From contig NZ_CP100604.1 of NCBI RefSeq assembly GCF_031202265.1, forward strand, positions 7,670,501-7,734,500: DNA of 64,000 bases, in the 5' to 3' direction. Below are positions 26,663 to 34,047 of the stretch, piece by piece; the first letter of the stretch is position 1; every line of letters starts with the position of its first letter. Made by a program: the position numbers and the translations under genes. The DNA comes from Bradyrhizobium sp. Ash2021. Lineage in GTDB: Bacteria > Pseudomonadota > Alphaproteobacteria > Rhizobiales > Xanthobacteraceae. The notes under the pieces were generated by a model. It did not search any database. It saw nothing but the letters and a program-made list of their open reading frames with translations, and had not been told where the DNA came from.

Positions 26663-27505
26663 TCACTTTTCGCTTGTCTCTTCGGGCCATTTTGCAATGA
26701 CGGCATCGAGTAGCACGCCGTAGACGCCGGCCATGCCGTGACAGGCCAGAACGTGGCCACCGCCCTCCTTCCTCGTCTGGTAGTACGGTACGCCCCAGAG
26801 CCTGGATCCCGCGACCTCCGGCTTCTCGCCGTCGATTTTGAGATAAATCCTCCAGACCGCGCCGCCGCTGGTTCCTGAATAGTCGCCGGGTAGCTTGAAG
26901 TCCGGATAGTCGGTCGGCGCGAAATCGAAGAGATCGTAGCCCCCTACCTCGCGCTCGGCCGAAACCGTGCCGTTCGAGAACAGTGCCTCGAATCCCTTCC
27001 TCCGCTCGCCCCTCCGCTCCGCCGGCAGGTCCTTCGTGCGCTCGTCGATCATGCCGACAACCGCGTCGGTCGAATGGTCGGATGGCGCCGACTGCGACGC
27101 GTCGGAGCGATGCTTCAGCAGGTTGTAGAACGAACCGATGGCATCGAACCAGCCGATGGTATCGGTGGCGAGCCGCAGGAGGCCGAGATCCGGACCGTCC
27201 GGTCCGAAGGCATCGCCACTAAGCACGATTTTGGTGGTGTTCGCCATCTCGATGGTGCGCTTCCGGTAGTGGATGCCTTCGCCGCGGTATTCGACGATAC
27301 CGACCGCGCCGCTGTCCGGGAGGTGGGTGAGGACGTGCGCGGCCGTCAGGATTCCGCGCACCTTGCCGATCGAGACCAGCGTTCCGGATCCAGCGCCGAC
27401 CGCGTCTTCGACGCGGTCGTGGACCTCGAGCCTGGCGAAGCCGATCGTGTAGGCCGCCATGGCGTTGCTGACGCCAGCAGTCGGGATGGTCACGATGCGT
27501 GCCAT
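26663..27505 (-). CDS. Trypsin-like serine protease next to an Argonaute relic
   Basis: Encodes 280 residues with no signal peptide, so it is cytoplasmic. A chymotrypsin-fold triad can be read: GAGSGTLVS then ILTAAHVL (H57), GPDLGLLRL (D106) and GDYSGTSGGAV (S213). The insert between Asp and Ser (about 120-205, with EVGGYDLFDFAPTDYP) is longer than in minimal proteases. The gene starts 15 bp after the stop of the Argonaute fragment on the same strand, so the two formed an operon. By analogy with immune systems in which a nucleic-acid sensor activates a protease, it is a candidate effector; that link is inference. Its own reading frame and catalytic residues are intact. Confidence 0.8.
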   Translation of the reverse strand: MARIVTIPTAGVSNAMAAYTIGFARLEVHDRVEDAVGAGSGTLVSIGKVRGILTAAHVLTHLPDSGAVGIVEYRGEGIHYRKRTIEMANTTKIVLSGDAFGPDGPDLGLLRLATDTIGWFDAIGSFYNLLKHRSDASQSAPSDHSTDAVVGMIDERTKDLPAERRGERRKGFEALFSNGTVSAEREVGGYDLFDFAPTDYPDFKLPGDYSGTSGGAVWRIYLKIDGEKPEVAGSRLWGVPYYQTRKEGGGHVLACHGMAGVYGVLLDAVIAKWPEETSEK

Positions 27506-27520
27506 GGAGGCTGCTCCGTC

Positions 27521-27817
27521 TCACATGTAGAACCGATACCGCGGATCGGGCGTCGTGCCGTCCGGAACGTATTTGAGGATGTCGCCGACCTGCCGAGCCG
27601 CCTTCAGCGTGATCGGCAGGGCGCCGTCGAACTGCGTCCCGTTCCAGTTCATCTTCGTCAGCGCCAGCGTCTCCTTCAGCAGGAGATTCCAGTCCGGCGT
27701 ATCGCGGCGTTGCGCGTGCAGCAGCAGCGGATTCGGAACGTAGAGACCGGGGTAGGTCCGGAAGAAGTCGACGCTGCCGCGCGTGTAGAGAATGGTTTGG
27801 GCATCGTCGAGGCGCAT
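27521..27817 (-). pseudogene. C-terminal PIWI fragment of a prokaryotic Argonaute
   Basis: The frame from about 27817 to the stop at 27521 reads YTRGSVDFFRTYPGLYVPNP, then LLLKETLALTKMNWNGTQF, then DGALPITLKAARQVGDILKY, and ends FYM. This matches the conserved tail of PIWI domains of long pAgos, where the C-terminal residues help bind the guide 5' end. About 98 residues of an expected 650-780 remain. Upstream sequence belongs to an opposed gene whose 5' end is also missing, so a deletion or rearrangement joined the two near 27,830. The fragment lacks the catalytic tetrad and most guide-binding domains and cannot work alone. Confidence 0.8.
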
Positions 27818-27839
27818 CGCCGTACCCCGCAGCGGCGGG

Positions 27840-28280
27840 TACCCGCATTGCAAGCGCGGGTGGCAGGACATCCTGGAGCGGCTCTGCAGCCGGATCGAGA
27901 ACGCGCTGCGCGACCGCGAGACGTTCGAATTCGTCCGCATCAAGCAGAAGATGGGCATTCTGCGCGTCGACTGGGCTGGAGATGTGTCCGACGGGACCGC
28001 CGCCAAGATCCTCGAAGCCGTCAATCTGGCGACCGCCCGCTCCTCCTGTACCTGCGAAATCTGCGGCGCAGAAGGCGGCCGCTACATCGATCGCGGATGG
28101 TTCGCCACGCGCTGCGACCAGCACGCCGCGGGCGATAGGGTTCCGAACAGGCCGGGCTTCGAGAACGTCCGCCGGCTGCGCCGGTGGCACGGCCAAGCCG
28201 ACATGTACTACGCGCACTACGACCGCACGGCCGACACCTTGACCGAGGTGTCGCCGCCGTCCGCGAATTCGGAGGGATAG
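27840..28280 (+). pseudogene. Conserved hypothetical Cys-motif protein, 5' end lost
   Basis: About 147 residues remain: PHCKRGWQDILERLCSRIE, then FEFVRIKQKMGILRVDW, then CTCEICGAEGGRYIDRGWFATRCDQHA. The CxxC...C..H cluster suggests a zinc site. Members of this family that I recall begin with a further CxC-rich stretch before GW. Here that part is replaced by the antisense of the Argonaute stump, and the only in-frame ATG (27792) lies in it. The gene is therefore probably 5'-truncated, though it could be translated from the ATG. It is followed by a zinc-ribbon gene after 2 bp. Confidence 0.6.
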
Positions 28281-28282
28281 CT

Positions 28283-28480
28283 ATGGCGCGTTTTCGCTGC
28301 CCCGCCTGCGGCCAGAAAGGCGACTTTGTCTACCAGGCGGGACGTCACGAATGTCCACGCTGCGGCTCGACCGACGTCCAGTTCGCGCTGGGCATCGAGG
28401 AGTTGCCCGATGAATTCGTCGAGATGCTGCTGCGAGCCGAACGGCTCGACGACGAAACCGACGAGACGAGCGAGGACTGA
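28283..28480 (+). CDS. Small zinc-ribbon protein
   Basis: Encodes 65 residues from ATG 28283, preceded by GGAGGG. CPACGQKGDFVYQAGRHECPRCG gives two CxxC knuckles, a rubredoxin-like zinc ribbon. An acidic helical tail ends DDETDETSED. It is 2 bp after the preceding gene and 1 bp before the phosphoesterase gene, so all three were one operon. Nucleic-acid or protein binding is likely by fold. Confidence 0.72.
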   Translation: MARFRCPACGQKGDFVYQAGRHECPRCGSTDVQFALGIEELPDEFVEMLLRAERLDDETDETSED

Positions 28481-28481
28481 C

Positions 28482-29300
28482 GTGCGCCTCTGGATCATGT
28501 CCGACGTGCATCTGGAATTGACCCGCGGCTGGGACCTGCCGTCCGGCGATGCGCGTCCGAATTTCGACGTCCTGATCGTCGCCGGCGACCTGATCCCCAG
28601 GGCGGAGCGCGGCGTGAAGTGGTTGCTGGAGCGCGTGCCGGATCGGCCCGTCATCTACGTCGGGGGCAATCACGAGGCGTACGGTACCGACATCCAGCGG
28701 ACGCTCGAGAAGGCCATGGCCGCGGCCGCCGGCACGAACGTGCACGTGCTGGAGAACAAGTCCGTCCAGATCGGCGACGTGACCTTCTCGGGCTGCACGC
28801 TCTGGACTGACTTCGCCCTCAACGGCGACGCGCATCGCGCGATGGTGGTGGCCGGCGACCGGATGAATGACTTCAAGAAGATCAGGACCGCCGCCTACCG
28901 GCAGCGCTTCCTGCCGCATCACGCGCTCACCCGGCATTTCAAATCCGTGGCGTTTCTGAAAACCGAGATGCACAAGGCCCGCGAGGGCAAGCTGGTGATT
29001 ATCAGCCATCACGCGCCCGTGCCCGAAATGTCGGACGAACCCGGCGGATCGGGCAACGACCCCACCCTCGACCCGGCCTTCCGGAGCGATCTGAGGAGGC
29101 TGATGGTGCCCGCGCCCGACGACGGCCGCGGCGCGCTGCGGCCCGCCGATCTTTGGATCTTCGGCCATACCCATGAGTCCGTGGATACGACCGTCGGTGC
29201 CACGCGCCTGGTCAGCAACGCCAAAGGGTACGGCCCGTGGAACGCCGGCGAGACCTGGGACAACGCGAACTTCAATCCGAACTACGTCATCGAAATCTAA
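28482..29300 (+). CDS. Calcineurin-like metallophosphoesterase
   Basis: Encodes 272 residues from GTG 28482, one base after the previous stop; ATG 28497 is a fallback. Metal-binding motifs are in order: SDVHLE, GDLIP, GGNHE, SHHAP and GHTHESVD. Such enzymes hydrolyse phosphodiesters or phosphomonoesters, including nucleotides and nucleic acids. It is complete and unlinked to any obvious substrate pathway. Its short leaderless spacing to the zinc-ribbon gene argues for translation coupling. Confidence 0.88.
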   Translation: MRLWIMSDVHLELTRGWDLPSGDARPNFDVLIVAGDLIPRAERGVKWLLERVPDRPVIYVGGNHEAYGTDIQRTLEKAMAAAAGTNVHVLENKSVQIGDVTFSGCTLWTDFALNGDAHRAMVVAGDRMNDFKKIRTAAYRQRFLPHHALTRHFKSVAFLKTEMHKAREGKLVIISHHAPVPEMSDEPGGSGNDPTLDPAFRSDLRRLMVPAPDDGRGALRPADLWIFGHTHESVDTTVGATRLVSNAKGYGPWNAGETWDNANFNPNYVIEI

Positions 29301-29388
29301 CCGAGGGGGCCGTCATGACCGATACCGACAATCAGCAGCACTTCGAAGCCAGCCGCCCTGCCCTTCCTCCGGTTTCGAGTGATACTTC

Positions 29389-29904
29389 ATGCTCAACAGA
29401 AACGCGGCCCGCGGCCGCCCCAACCTGTTCGTTTCCGCCAAGACCGGCGCTGCGATTCCCGCGCGACAGCCTGCGCTTCGCGAAGCGCTTATCCAGGCAT
29501 CGCTGGACCCGCAGGTACGCACGATCCGCTATGTCGCGACGGCGCATGTTGCGTCCGAGCCGGTAGATCTCGGCGCGGTCGTCCTGCACCGCGACGACGG
29601 CACCTACGTGCTCGACGTGGTGCCGGCCAGGCCAATCAGGGACCTGGAGGACGAAGGGCTGGCGCTGATCGCGCTGGCGGACCTCGGGCTGAAGACGCTG
29701 ACCGTCACCGCCGAAGACCTCCGCCGCGAGCCCCGCTACGCCAACGCGCGCCTGGTCTGGTCGTACAACGGCGTCTTCGTTCCGATCGAAGTCCGCATGC
29801 GCATCCTGCAGGTCCTGCTCGACGACGGGCCGATGCAACTCGGACGCCTGCTCGCCAGCGTCCGCTCCGAGCGCGACCCGACGCGCGCGGTGCTGGCTCG
29901 TCGC
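29389..29904 (+). pseudogene. Conserved hypothetical (possibly TnsA-nuclease-like) protein, 3' end replaced
   Basis: The frame reads MLNRNAARGRPNLFVSAKTG, ALREALIQASLDPQVRTIRY, VDLGAVVLHRDDGTYVLDVVPARP, then FVPIEVRMRILQVLLDDGPM and RSERDPTRAVLA. The layout (short beta core with a D and an LDVV strand) is reminiscent of TnsA-like nucleases, but I cannot confirm catalytic residues. After about 29,896 the conserved sequence stops and a fragment of an AAA ATPase continues in another frame, so the 3' end is lost or frameshifted. No ribosome site precedes the ATG. Confidence 0.5.
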
Positions 29905-30283
29905 AGACCTGCTTTTGCGAATCGCGCAATCCCGCGAGCTGATAACCATCGCTGCTACCAACAACGTCGGCGCACTGGATCCTGCGCCGCTCCGTCCCGG
30001 GCGGCTGGAGAAGATCATCGAGATCGTCAGGCCGGACTTCGCCGGCGCGCTCAACATCCTCCGTTTTCATGTGGACGGAGCCCTCGACGATGCGGCCCTC
30101 GCCGACATCGCCGCGCTGGCTGAGGGCTCGACCGGCGCCGAGATCATGATGCTGGTCCGCGATGCCCGCCGTATCGCGCGTCATGCCGGCAGGCCCCTTG
30201 CGGCTGCGGATCTGCGGACGGTGCTGCTGGGCAACGCCTTCGAAGACGCCGCCACGCCGATCTCCCGGAACATGGTCAACTAG
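29897..30283 (+). pseudogene. C-terminal fragment of an AAA+ ATPase
   Basis: This frame reads LVADLLLRIAQSRELITIAA then TNNVGALDPAPLRPGRLEKI, the sensor-1 Asn and Arg-finger region of AAA ATPases. It continues into the lid domain (GALDDAALADIAALAEGSTGAEI) and stops at 30283. The Walker A and B motifs are absent. It resembles the end of FtsH-like or other classic AAA modules. It is a stump fused to an unrelated upstream fragment. Confidence 0.7.
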
Positions 30284-30325
30284 TACCCCGTCACAGTGAT
30301 TATGACTCTTTGGAAGTGGCTGGAT

Positions 30326-30766
30326 AGTCAGCACCACCCGCCCGATCGCGACCTTGTCCATCTCGCGGATGGTCTCGCGGATGACCGCGAAGGCGTCGTG
30401 GCCGACCTTGCCGTCCGGCCGCAGGTAGTACGGGCGGATGAGATACCGCGGGTCGATCTCGGATTTTTCGACGAACTCGTCGATCTCGATGGTGCGCGTG
30501 GACTCGAGCGCGACCTCCTCGAGCTCTTCCTTGGTCACCTCGACGAAGGTCTCCTTGTCCAACATGTACCCCTTGACGATGTCCTCGTTGTCCACCTCCT
30601 CGCCGGTGTCGGCGTCGACCTTGGCGTACTTGATGCGGTGCCCTGTTTTGCGGTTGAGCTGGTTGAACGAGATCTTCTCGCTCTCCGAGGTGGCCGGATA
30701 GAGCGCAACCGGACAGGTGACGAGGGACAGACGCAAGAAGCCTTTCCAATTGGCACGCGGGGCCAT
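30326..30766 (-). pseudogene. ku: N-terminal fragment of a second ku gene
   Basis: Starting with ATG 30766 the frame encodes MAPRANWKGFLRLSLVTCPVA and continues as Ku for 147 residues to RVVLT, roughly 85% identical by eye to the intact Ku at 21964-22893. It then runs into unrelated sequence (IQPLPKSHNHCDGV) at about 30,325. The C-terminal half, including the bridge and dimer parts, is gone. The upstream in-frame extension to 30928 is not Ku-like. A protein could still be made from the ATG but would not form the Ku ring. Confidence 0.85.
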
Positions 30767-31090
30767 ACGCAAAACTCCGGTTCGGGGCGGCTCGGATTCA
30801 AGACGAACAAGGCGGCCCGGTTCCGACAGCGCGCCCCCGTCCGGACCGCATTTCCTCCCTAACGGGGCGCGCTGCGCCAGCGGACTCACGGGCGGACGCT
30901 TGACTCTCCGTGAACAAACAAGGAACATTATGGCATGTCTGCCGCTCCGGAAACATCAAGTCGTCCGATCGAGGCCCTCGACCTCGTGGCCGACCAGGCC
31001 ATCGCGGCTGCAGCTACAGGCATAGCTCGTCCCCTACAAGTTTGTCCCCTTTACCGGGCAAAGTAGGTCCCCATGTCAGAAAACGAAAAA
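30767..31090. other. Gap upstream of the ku fragment
   Basis: No gene is recognised here. It includes what should be the promoter side of the truncated ku gene (minus strand). The sequence CTCCGGTTCGGGGCGGCTCGG near 30,775 resembles the leader before the intact ku but was not analysed further. Confidence 0.3.
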
Positions 31091-31117
31091 CCCCCGCTGG
31101 AAACGGCGGGGGTTTTT
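31085..31117. terminator. Strong bidirectional rho-independent terminator
   Basis: Perfect GC stem CCCCCGC..GCGGGGG-type hairpin at 31091-31112 (ACCCCCGCTGG / CGGCGGGGGT) is flanked by an A-tract at 31085-31090 and T-tract at 31113-31117. It works in either direction. It ends the abiE transcript, whose last stop is at 31152, and insulates it from the truncated ku side. Confidence 0.85.
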
Positions 31118-31151
31118 GTACCGCGCGGTTTCAGCCCGCCCTGACGAGGTG

Positions 31152-32075
31152 CTACCTGAATTCGTACGAAGACACCGGCAACACGGCGCGTCGAAGCAGG
31201 TCTCCGCTTTCCGTCAGGATGGAATGTTGTAGGCCTGTTTCCGAGAGTTGAGCCACTCGCTTTGCCGGCAGAAACCGCTTCATCTCGCTCAGGAAGGCGT
31301 TCGGGGTCGCCTCGCTGGAGAGCTCCGCCAAACGCTTCTCGGCCTTCGCCTCCATGTCCGAGGTACCGTAATCGGCGAACTTCTTCTGGACGACCTCGCG
31401 ATCAACCTTCGCATCGAGCTTGTTCTGTAAAAACCAGACGTCCCAGACGTCGCGGAATTTGAGCACCTCCCGGGCGGTAAGGGCGACGGCCTTGTCGGCG
31501 AGGATCTCGTTCGGCGTTTCGACCGTGAGGATCACGTCCTGGACTTGGACGAGGCCGGGTGTCGCGCGCACCGGCATCGGCTTGGTTTCATAGGCGGGAA
31601 CGTTCGCGAATTCGATCTTGATAAGCGATTTCGGTGCGCGCGGCGTCGCTTCGATCGGGACGATGATTTGCCAGGCGGCCACGGTGATTGGCTCCTGCTT
31701 GACGAGATCCGGATGCGGCGGCTTCTTTAGCGAGATCCGGTCGGGAGCGATGCCGAAGTCGCGATTGAGCGTCTTCTTGGTCGTTTCCAGCGCCGCTTCG
31801 ATGAGCTCCTTGAATTCGACGTCGGTGAAATAGGAGCCGGCCTTTCCGCAGACGAAGTCGAGGTCTTCGCTGTAGCGATCGCCGCCGTAGCAGAGACGCA
31901 ACGCAGTACCGCCCTGGAAGACAGCATGTCGCAGGATGCCTGCGTCCGACATGGCAGATAGGAGATGGAGGTGGATCGCCTCTTTGACGAGGTTCTGATC
32001 CATCTCGCCGGCGATGCCTTGCCGCCGACTGAACTCCTCGATTTGACTCTTAAGGCTGGAAGCTTTGTTGCTCAT
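31152..32075 (-). CDS. abiEii: Type IV toxin AbiEii, nucleotidyltransferase
   Basis: Encodes 307 residues from ATG 32075. An upstream in-frame start at 32183 would overlap the antitoxin far more. FQGGTALRLCYGGDRYSEDLDFV (about 53-75) has the GG(T) motif and the DLD carboxylates of the DUF1814/AbiEii minimal nucleotidyltransferases, which block growth by modifying tRNA or other targets. The gene overlaps the end of the antitoxin gene by 26 bp, the classical coupling. All motifs look intact, so the pair is probably functional in abortive infection or element maintenance. Confidence 0.9.
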   Translation of the reverse strand: MSNKASSLKSQIEEFSRRQGIAGEMDQNLVKEAIHLHLLSAMSDAGILRHAVFQGGTALRLCYGGDRYSEDLDFVCGKAGSYFTDVEFKELIEAALETTKKTLNRDFGIAPDRISLKKPPHPDLVKQEPITVAAWQIIVPIEATPRAPKSLIKIEFANVPAYETKPMPVRATPGLVQVQDVILTVETPNEILADKAVALTAREVLKFRDVWDVWFLQNKLDAKVDREVVQKKFADYGTSDMEAKAEKRLAELSSEATPNAFLSEMKRFLPAKRVAQLSETGLQHSILTESGDLLRRAVLPVSSYEFR

Positions 32076-32622
32076 GGGTTTCTTCCTCGGCAATTGCGTC
32101 GGCAAGCGTTTCGGGATCGATGAGATCGACGTTTCTGCCGACGCGGCGCAGATCGCGCACGGCCCGGGAGACGGTCGCCTCAAGCGTGCCGTCGTCCCGC
32201 CGGTAGACGTCTTTTTCGAGATCGATGTCGCGATCGGTATGGGTGAACTCGATAATGCCCCATGGCGTTTCGAAGGTGCCGGGGGATCCCGTGGTCATGC
32301 AGGTGAGCGCGGTGGTGATTTGCGAAATCGCGCTCGCTTCCGACAACTTGCTTTCCAGGCTGACGTAGCTGATCTCCCGCGGCCGCAGGAAGCGGATGAG
32401 CGCGCGGCGGATGTCGGACGGAAGGGAGCGGGCCTGGGGATTGACGTATACGCCCCGAGCGGCTCTGATCAGGACGCCCTGATCGGTGAGCCGCTTCATC
32501 ATCAGCTTGAGGTAGTTGGGTTCTACCCGGCCCAGAAGCGCGCCGAACGTGGCAGGCGTGAAGGCCCAGACCGACTTGCGGTCCGCCTCAAGCAGCATTT
32601 TCGATAGATCGGACCTTTTCAT
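32050..32622 (-). CDS. abiEi: Type IV antitoxin AbiEi (winged-helix, self-repressing)
   Basis: Encodes 190 residues. The N-terminal winged helix (about 1-70) shows LGRVEPNYLKLMMKRLTDQGVLIRAARGVYVN. The C-terminal antitoxin domain includes ISYVSLESKLSEASAISQ and the TCMTTGSPGTFETPWGIIEFTHT strands. AbiEi proteins bind inverted repeats in their own promoter and neutralise AbiEii without direct contact. The promoter described next, with a palindrome in the spacer, fits this. There is no Shine-Dalgarno sequence before the ATG. Confidence 0.9.
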   Translation of the reverse strand: MKRSDLSKMLLEADRKSVWAFTPATFGALLGRVEPNYLKLMMKRLTDQGVLIRAARGVYVNPQARSLPSDIRRALIRFLRPREISYVSLESKLSEASAISQITTALTCMTTGSPGTFETPWGIIEFTHTDRDIDLEKDVYRRDDGTLEATVSRAVRDLRRVGRNVDLIDPETLADAIAEEETHEQQSFQP

Positions 32623-32658
32623 AACTCATATTGTAGTTATCAAAAATGATAACTTCAA
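32623..32658 (-). promoter_or_regulatory. abiE promoter with operator palindrome, likely leaderless
   Basis: On the minus strand TTGAAG (32658-32653) and TACAAT (32635-32630) are separated by exactly 17 bp. The spacer and flanks form the perfect palindrome GTTATCAAAAATGATAAC (32636-32653), and a further half-site AGTTAT/ATAACT spans 32621-32640. Repressor binding would block RNA polymerase. The expected start site (about 32623) is adjacent to the ATG at 32622, so the mRNA is probably leaderless. Confidence 0.8.
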
Positions 32659-32801
32659 TAGAAGATGCTGAATTTTTAAGGGTGCCGGCGGATGCAGCGA
32701 TTAGGGGGCTTACTTTGCCCGGCTAACCATGTTGGCGTGCCAGAAGGTCAAATCTCGGACTAACGATTTCAACGGTTTGTAAGGGCCATAGGGGACGAAC
32801 T

Positions 32802-32966
32802 ATGCCCGGTGCCGCAGCGGCCTGCGGCGGCGACGCCCGGGAGACCGTCAAGGCGCCCTTGGTCGCCAACGATTTTCTCGAGGCCCAGGTCGACGAGCTC
32901 CGGGGCGCGGTGTCGAGTGGCTATGCGCGCGGGCGTCACGGCGCTCGGCAGGATCGGCAGGAGTGA
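32802..32966 (+). CDS. Small hypothetical protein, 54 residues
   Basis: ATG 32802 opens MPGAAAACGGDARETVKAPL, VANDFLEAQVDELRGAVSSG, YARGRHGARQDRQE. GGGGAC lies a few bases before the start. The stop overlaps GTG 32963 of the next gene (GTGA), supporting translation as a pair. Pattern FLEAQV.ELR.AVSSGYARGR is common in small Bradyrhizobium proteins but has no assigned role. Confidence 0.5.
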   Translation: MPGAAAACGGDARETVKAPLVANDFLEAQVDELRGAVSSGYARGRHGARQDRQE

Positions 32967-33238
32967 TCGAGATGAGCGACGGGAATAGTCCAAAAGAATT
33001 TGCCGCGGGCGCTGAGGTCGATGTCGGAGAGGCAGTCGAGATGCTCGGCATCGCAGCGCCCTTGGTGTTGCGCCGGATGGACGATGGGCGGCTCCCGTTT
33101 CGCAAGGAAGGCGCTCGGCGCCTCGCCAAGCGCGAAGACGTGGCGAAGCTCAAAGCCGACCTGGAGCAACAGGACAGGCTCCTTCGGGCAGTTGCCGAGA
33201 CGGACGAGGTCGATTTCCAGCCGGAGCCGAAGCTGTGA
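32963..33238 (+). CDS. Excisionase/MerR-like helix-turn-helix protein
   Basis: Encodes 91 residues from GTG 32963, overlapping the previous stop; ATG 32972 is an alternative. AEVDVGEAVEMLGIAAPLVLRRMDDGRLPFRKEG is the winged-helix excisionase pattern (helix, turn, recognition helix with RRMDDG, then wing). It ends with a charged coiled coil (AKREDVAKLKADLEQQDRLL). Such proteins act as recombination directionality factors or as antitoxins before PIN toxins. No PIN gene follows. Confidence 0.72.
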   Translation: MIEMSDGNSPKEFAAGAEVDVGEAVEMLGIAAPLVLRRMDDGRLPFRKEGARRLAKREDVAKLKADLEQQDRLLRAVAETDEVDFQPEPKL

Positions 33239-33277
33239 GCATGGCTGATGGCCGCGGCGCCAACATGGAGGCCTGAC

Positions 33278-33526
33278 ATGAGCGAGGTCACCTACTACGT
33301 CGCGCTCCCCTTCGTCGCCGCGGACGACGGCGTCGCCGCCGGCGAGGCCATCGAATGCTTCAACCCGACCGCCGCGGTCATGAAGGCGGAGGCGCTGTCG
33401 CGCAAACCGGGGCACATCGGCGCCCTCGCCTTCAGCCGGACCGGCGACCCCGCCACCGGCGACTTCGGCGAGGCGACGGTGATCCGGAAGTTCGGCGACG
33501 TGCCCGAAGATCTGAGCGCTTTATAA
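33278..33526 (+). CDS. Hypothetical protein, 82 residues
   Basis: ATG 33278 (MSEVTYYVALPFVAADDGVA) is preferred over 33248 because GGAGGCC precedes it. The sequence continues with EAIECFNPTAAVMKAEALSRKPGHIGALAFSRTGDPATGDFGEATVIRKFG, a compact alpha/beta domain of unknown family that recurs in rhizobia. It ends inside the AT-rich inverted repeat described next. Confidence 0.6.
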   Translation: MSEVTYYVALPFVAADDGVAAGEAIECFNPTAAVMKAEALSRKPGHIGALAFSRTGDPATGDFGEATVIRKFGDVPEDLSAL

Positions 33527-33556
33527 TCTGAATTATAATAATCAGGATTATAAAGC
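33518..33556. repeat. AT-rich perfect inverted repeat
   Basis: GCTTTATAATC (33518-33528) and GATTATAAAGC (33546-33556) are exact reverse complements around a 17-nt AT-rich loop. The repeat includes the stop codon of the preceding gene and stands out from GC-rich surroundings. It could be an operator, a terminator or an attachment site; no U-tract follows. Confidence 0.6.
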
Positions 33557-33658
33557 TGGTCCGGGTGCCGATCGCGACCGCCGGGCCTCCCGGATCATCG
33601 GAGGGCCGTTGCCGATTTCACGCGTGGGCCCGGTGCGTCATGGGCAGTCGGGAGAAGC

Positions 33659-33805
33659 ATGAAGAGGCCGGCCCCCGGCGAGATCAGATGCGACGCCTGC
33701 AACGGCACCGGTTTCCCTCCCGTGAAGCAACCCGCTCCCGGTCGCAGAATCTATCCTGCGCCCTGCAGGAAGTGCGGCGGCAAGGGGAGGATAGCGAAAA
33801 CCTAA
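33659..33805 (+). CDS. Small DnaJ-like zinc-finger protein
   Basis: Encodes 48 residues: MKRPAPGEIRCDACNGTGFP, PVKQPAPGRRIYPAPCRKCG, GKGRIAKT. The CxxCxGTG and CxxCxGKG knuckles match the DnaJ central zinc-binding repeat. AGAAGC before the ATG is a weak ribosome site. This tiny protein is frequent in Bradyrhizobium, with unknown partner. Its stop overlaps the end of the convergent gene. Confidence 0.75.
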   Translation: MKRPAPGEIRCDACNGTGFPPVKQPAPGRRIYPAPCRKCGGKGRIAKT

Positions 33806-34047
33806 CCCTCCTTGAGGGCGGACTTGACCTCCCGCACCGGCCAGGTTTCGTCCTCGCGGATGACGCGGACCTTTCCGCCCCCGCCGACGAGCGCATGCGA
33901 ACTCACCTCGTCGTCGACGGTAACGACCGAGAGCTCGGTCTCAGGTTTCCAGTTAAGGGTGATGTCGAGGTCGCCGGGGAAGATCTGCCATCGCGAGCCG
34001 TCGTCCAGTTCGACGAGGTGGCTCTCGGAATGGGACCGGATCTTCAT
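33802..34047 (-). CDS. Hypothetical beta-rich protein, 81 residues
   Basis: Starts MKIRSHSESHLVELDDGSRW, QIFPGDLDITLNWKPETELS, VVTVDDEVSSHALVGGGGKVRV. Strand pattern suggests a small beta barrel. Its ATG overlaps the preceding stop (ATGA at 34044-34047), so it is coupled to the upstream gene. Function unknown; a frequent rhizobial gene. Confidence 0.65.
   Translation of the reverse strand: MKIRSHSESHLVELDDGSRWQIFPGDLDITLNWKPETELSVVTVDDEVSSHALVGGGGKVRVIREDETWPVREVKSALKEG

Noticed and set aside
29705..30928. A 407-residue minus-strand open frame as a single protein
   Set aside because: Only residues 55-201 are Ku; the rest is antisense to other fragments and has no recognisable content.
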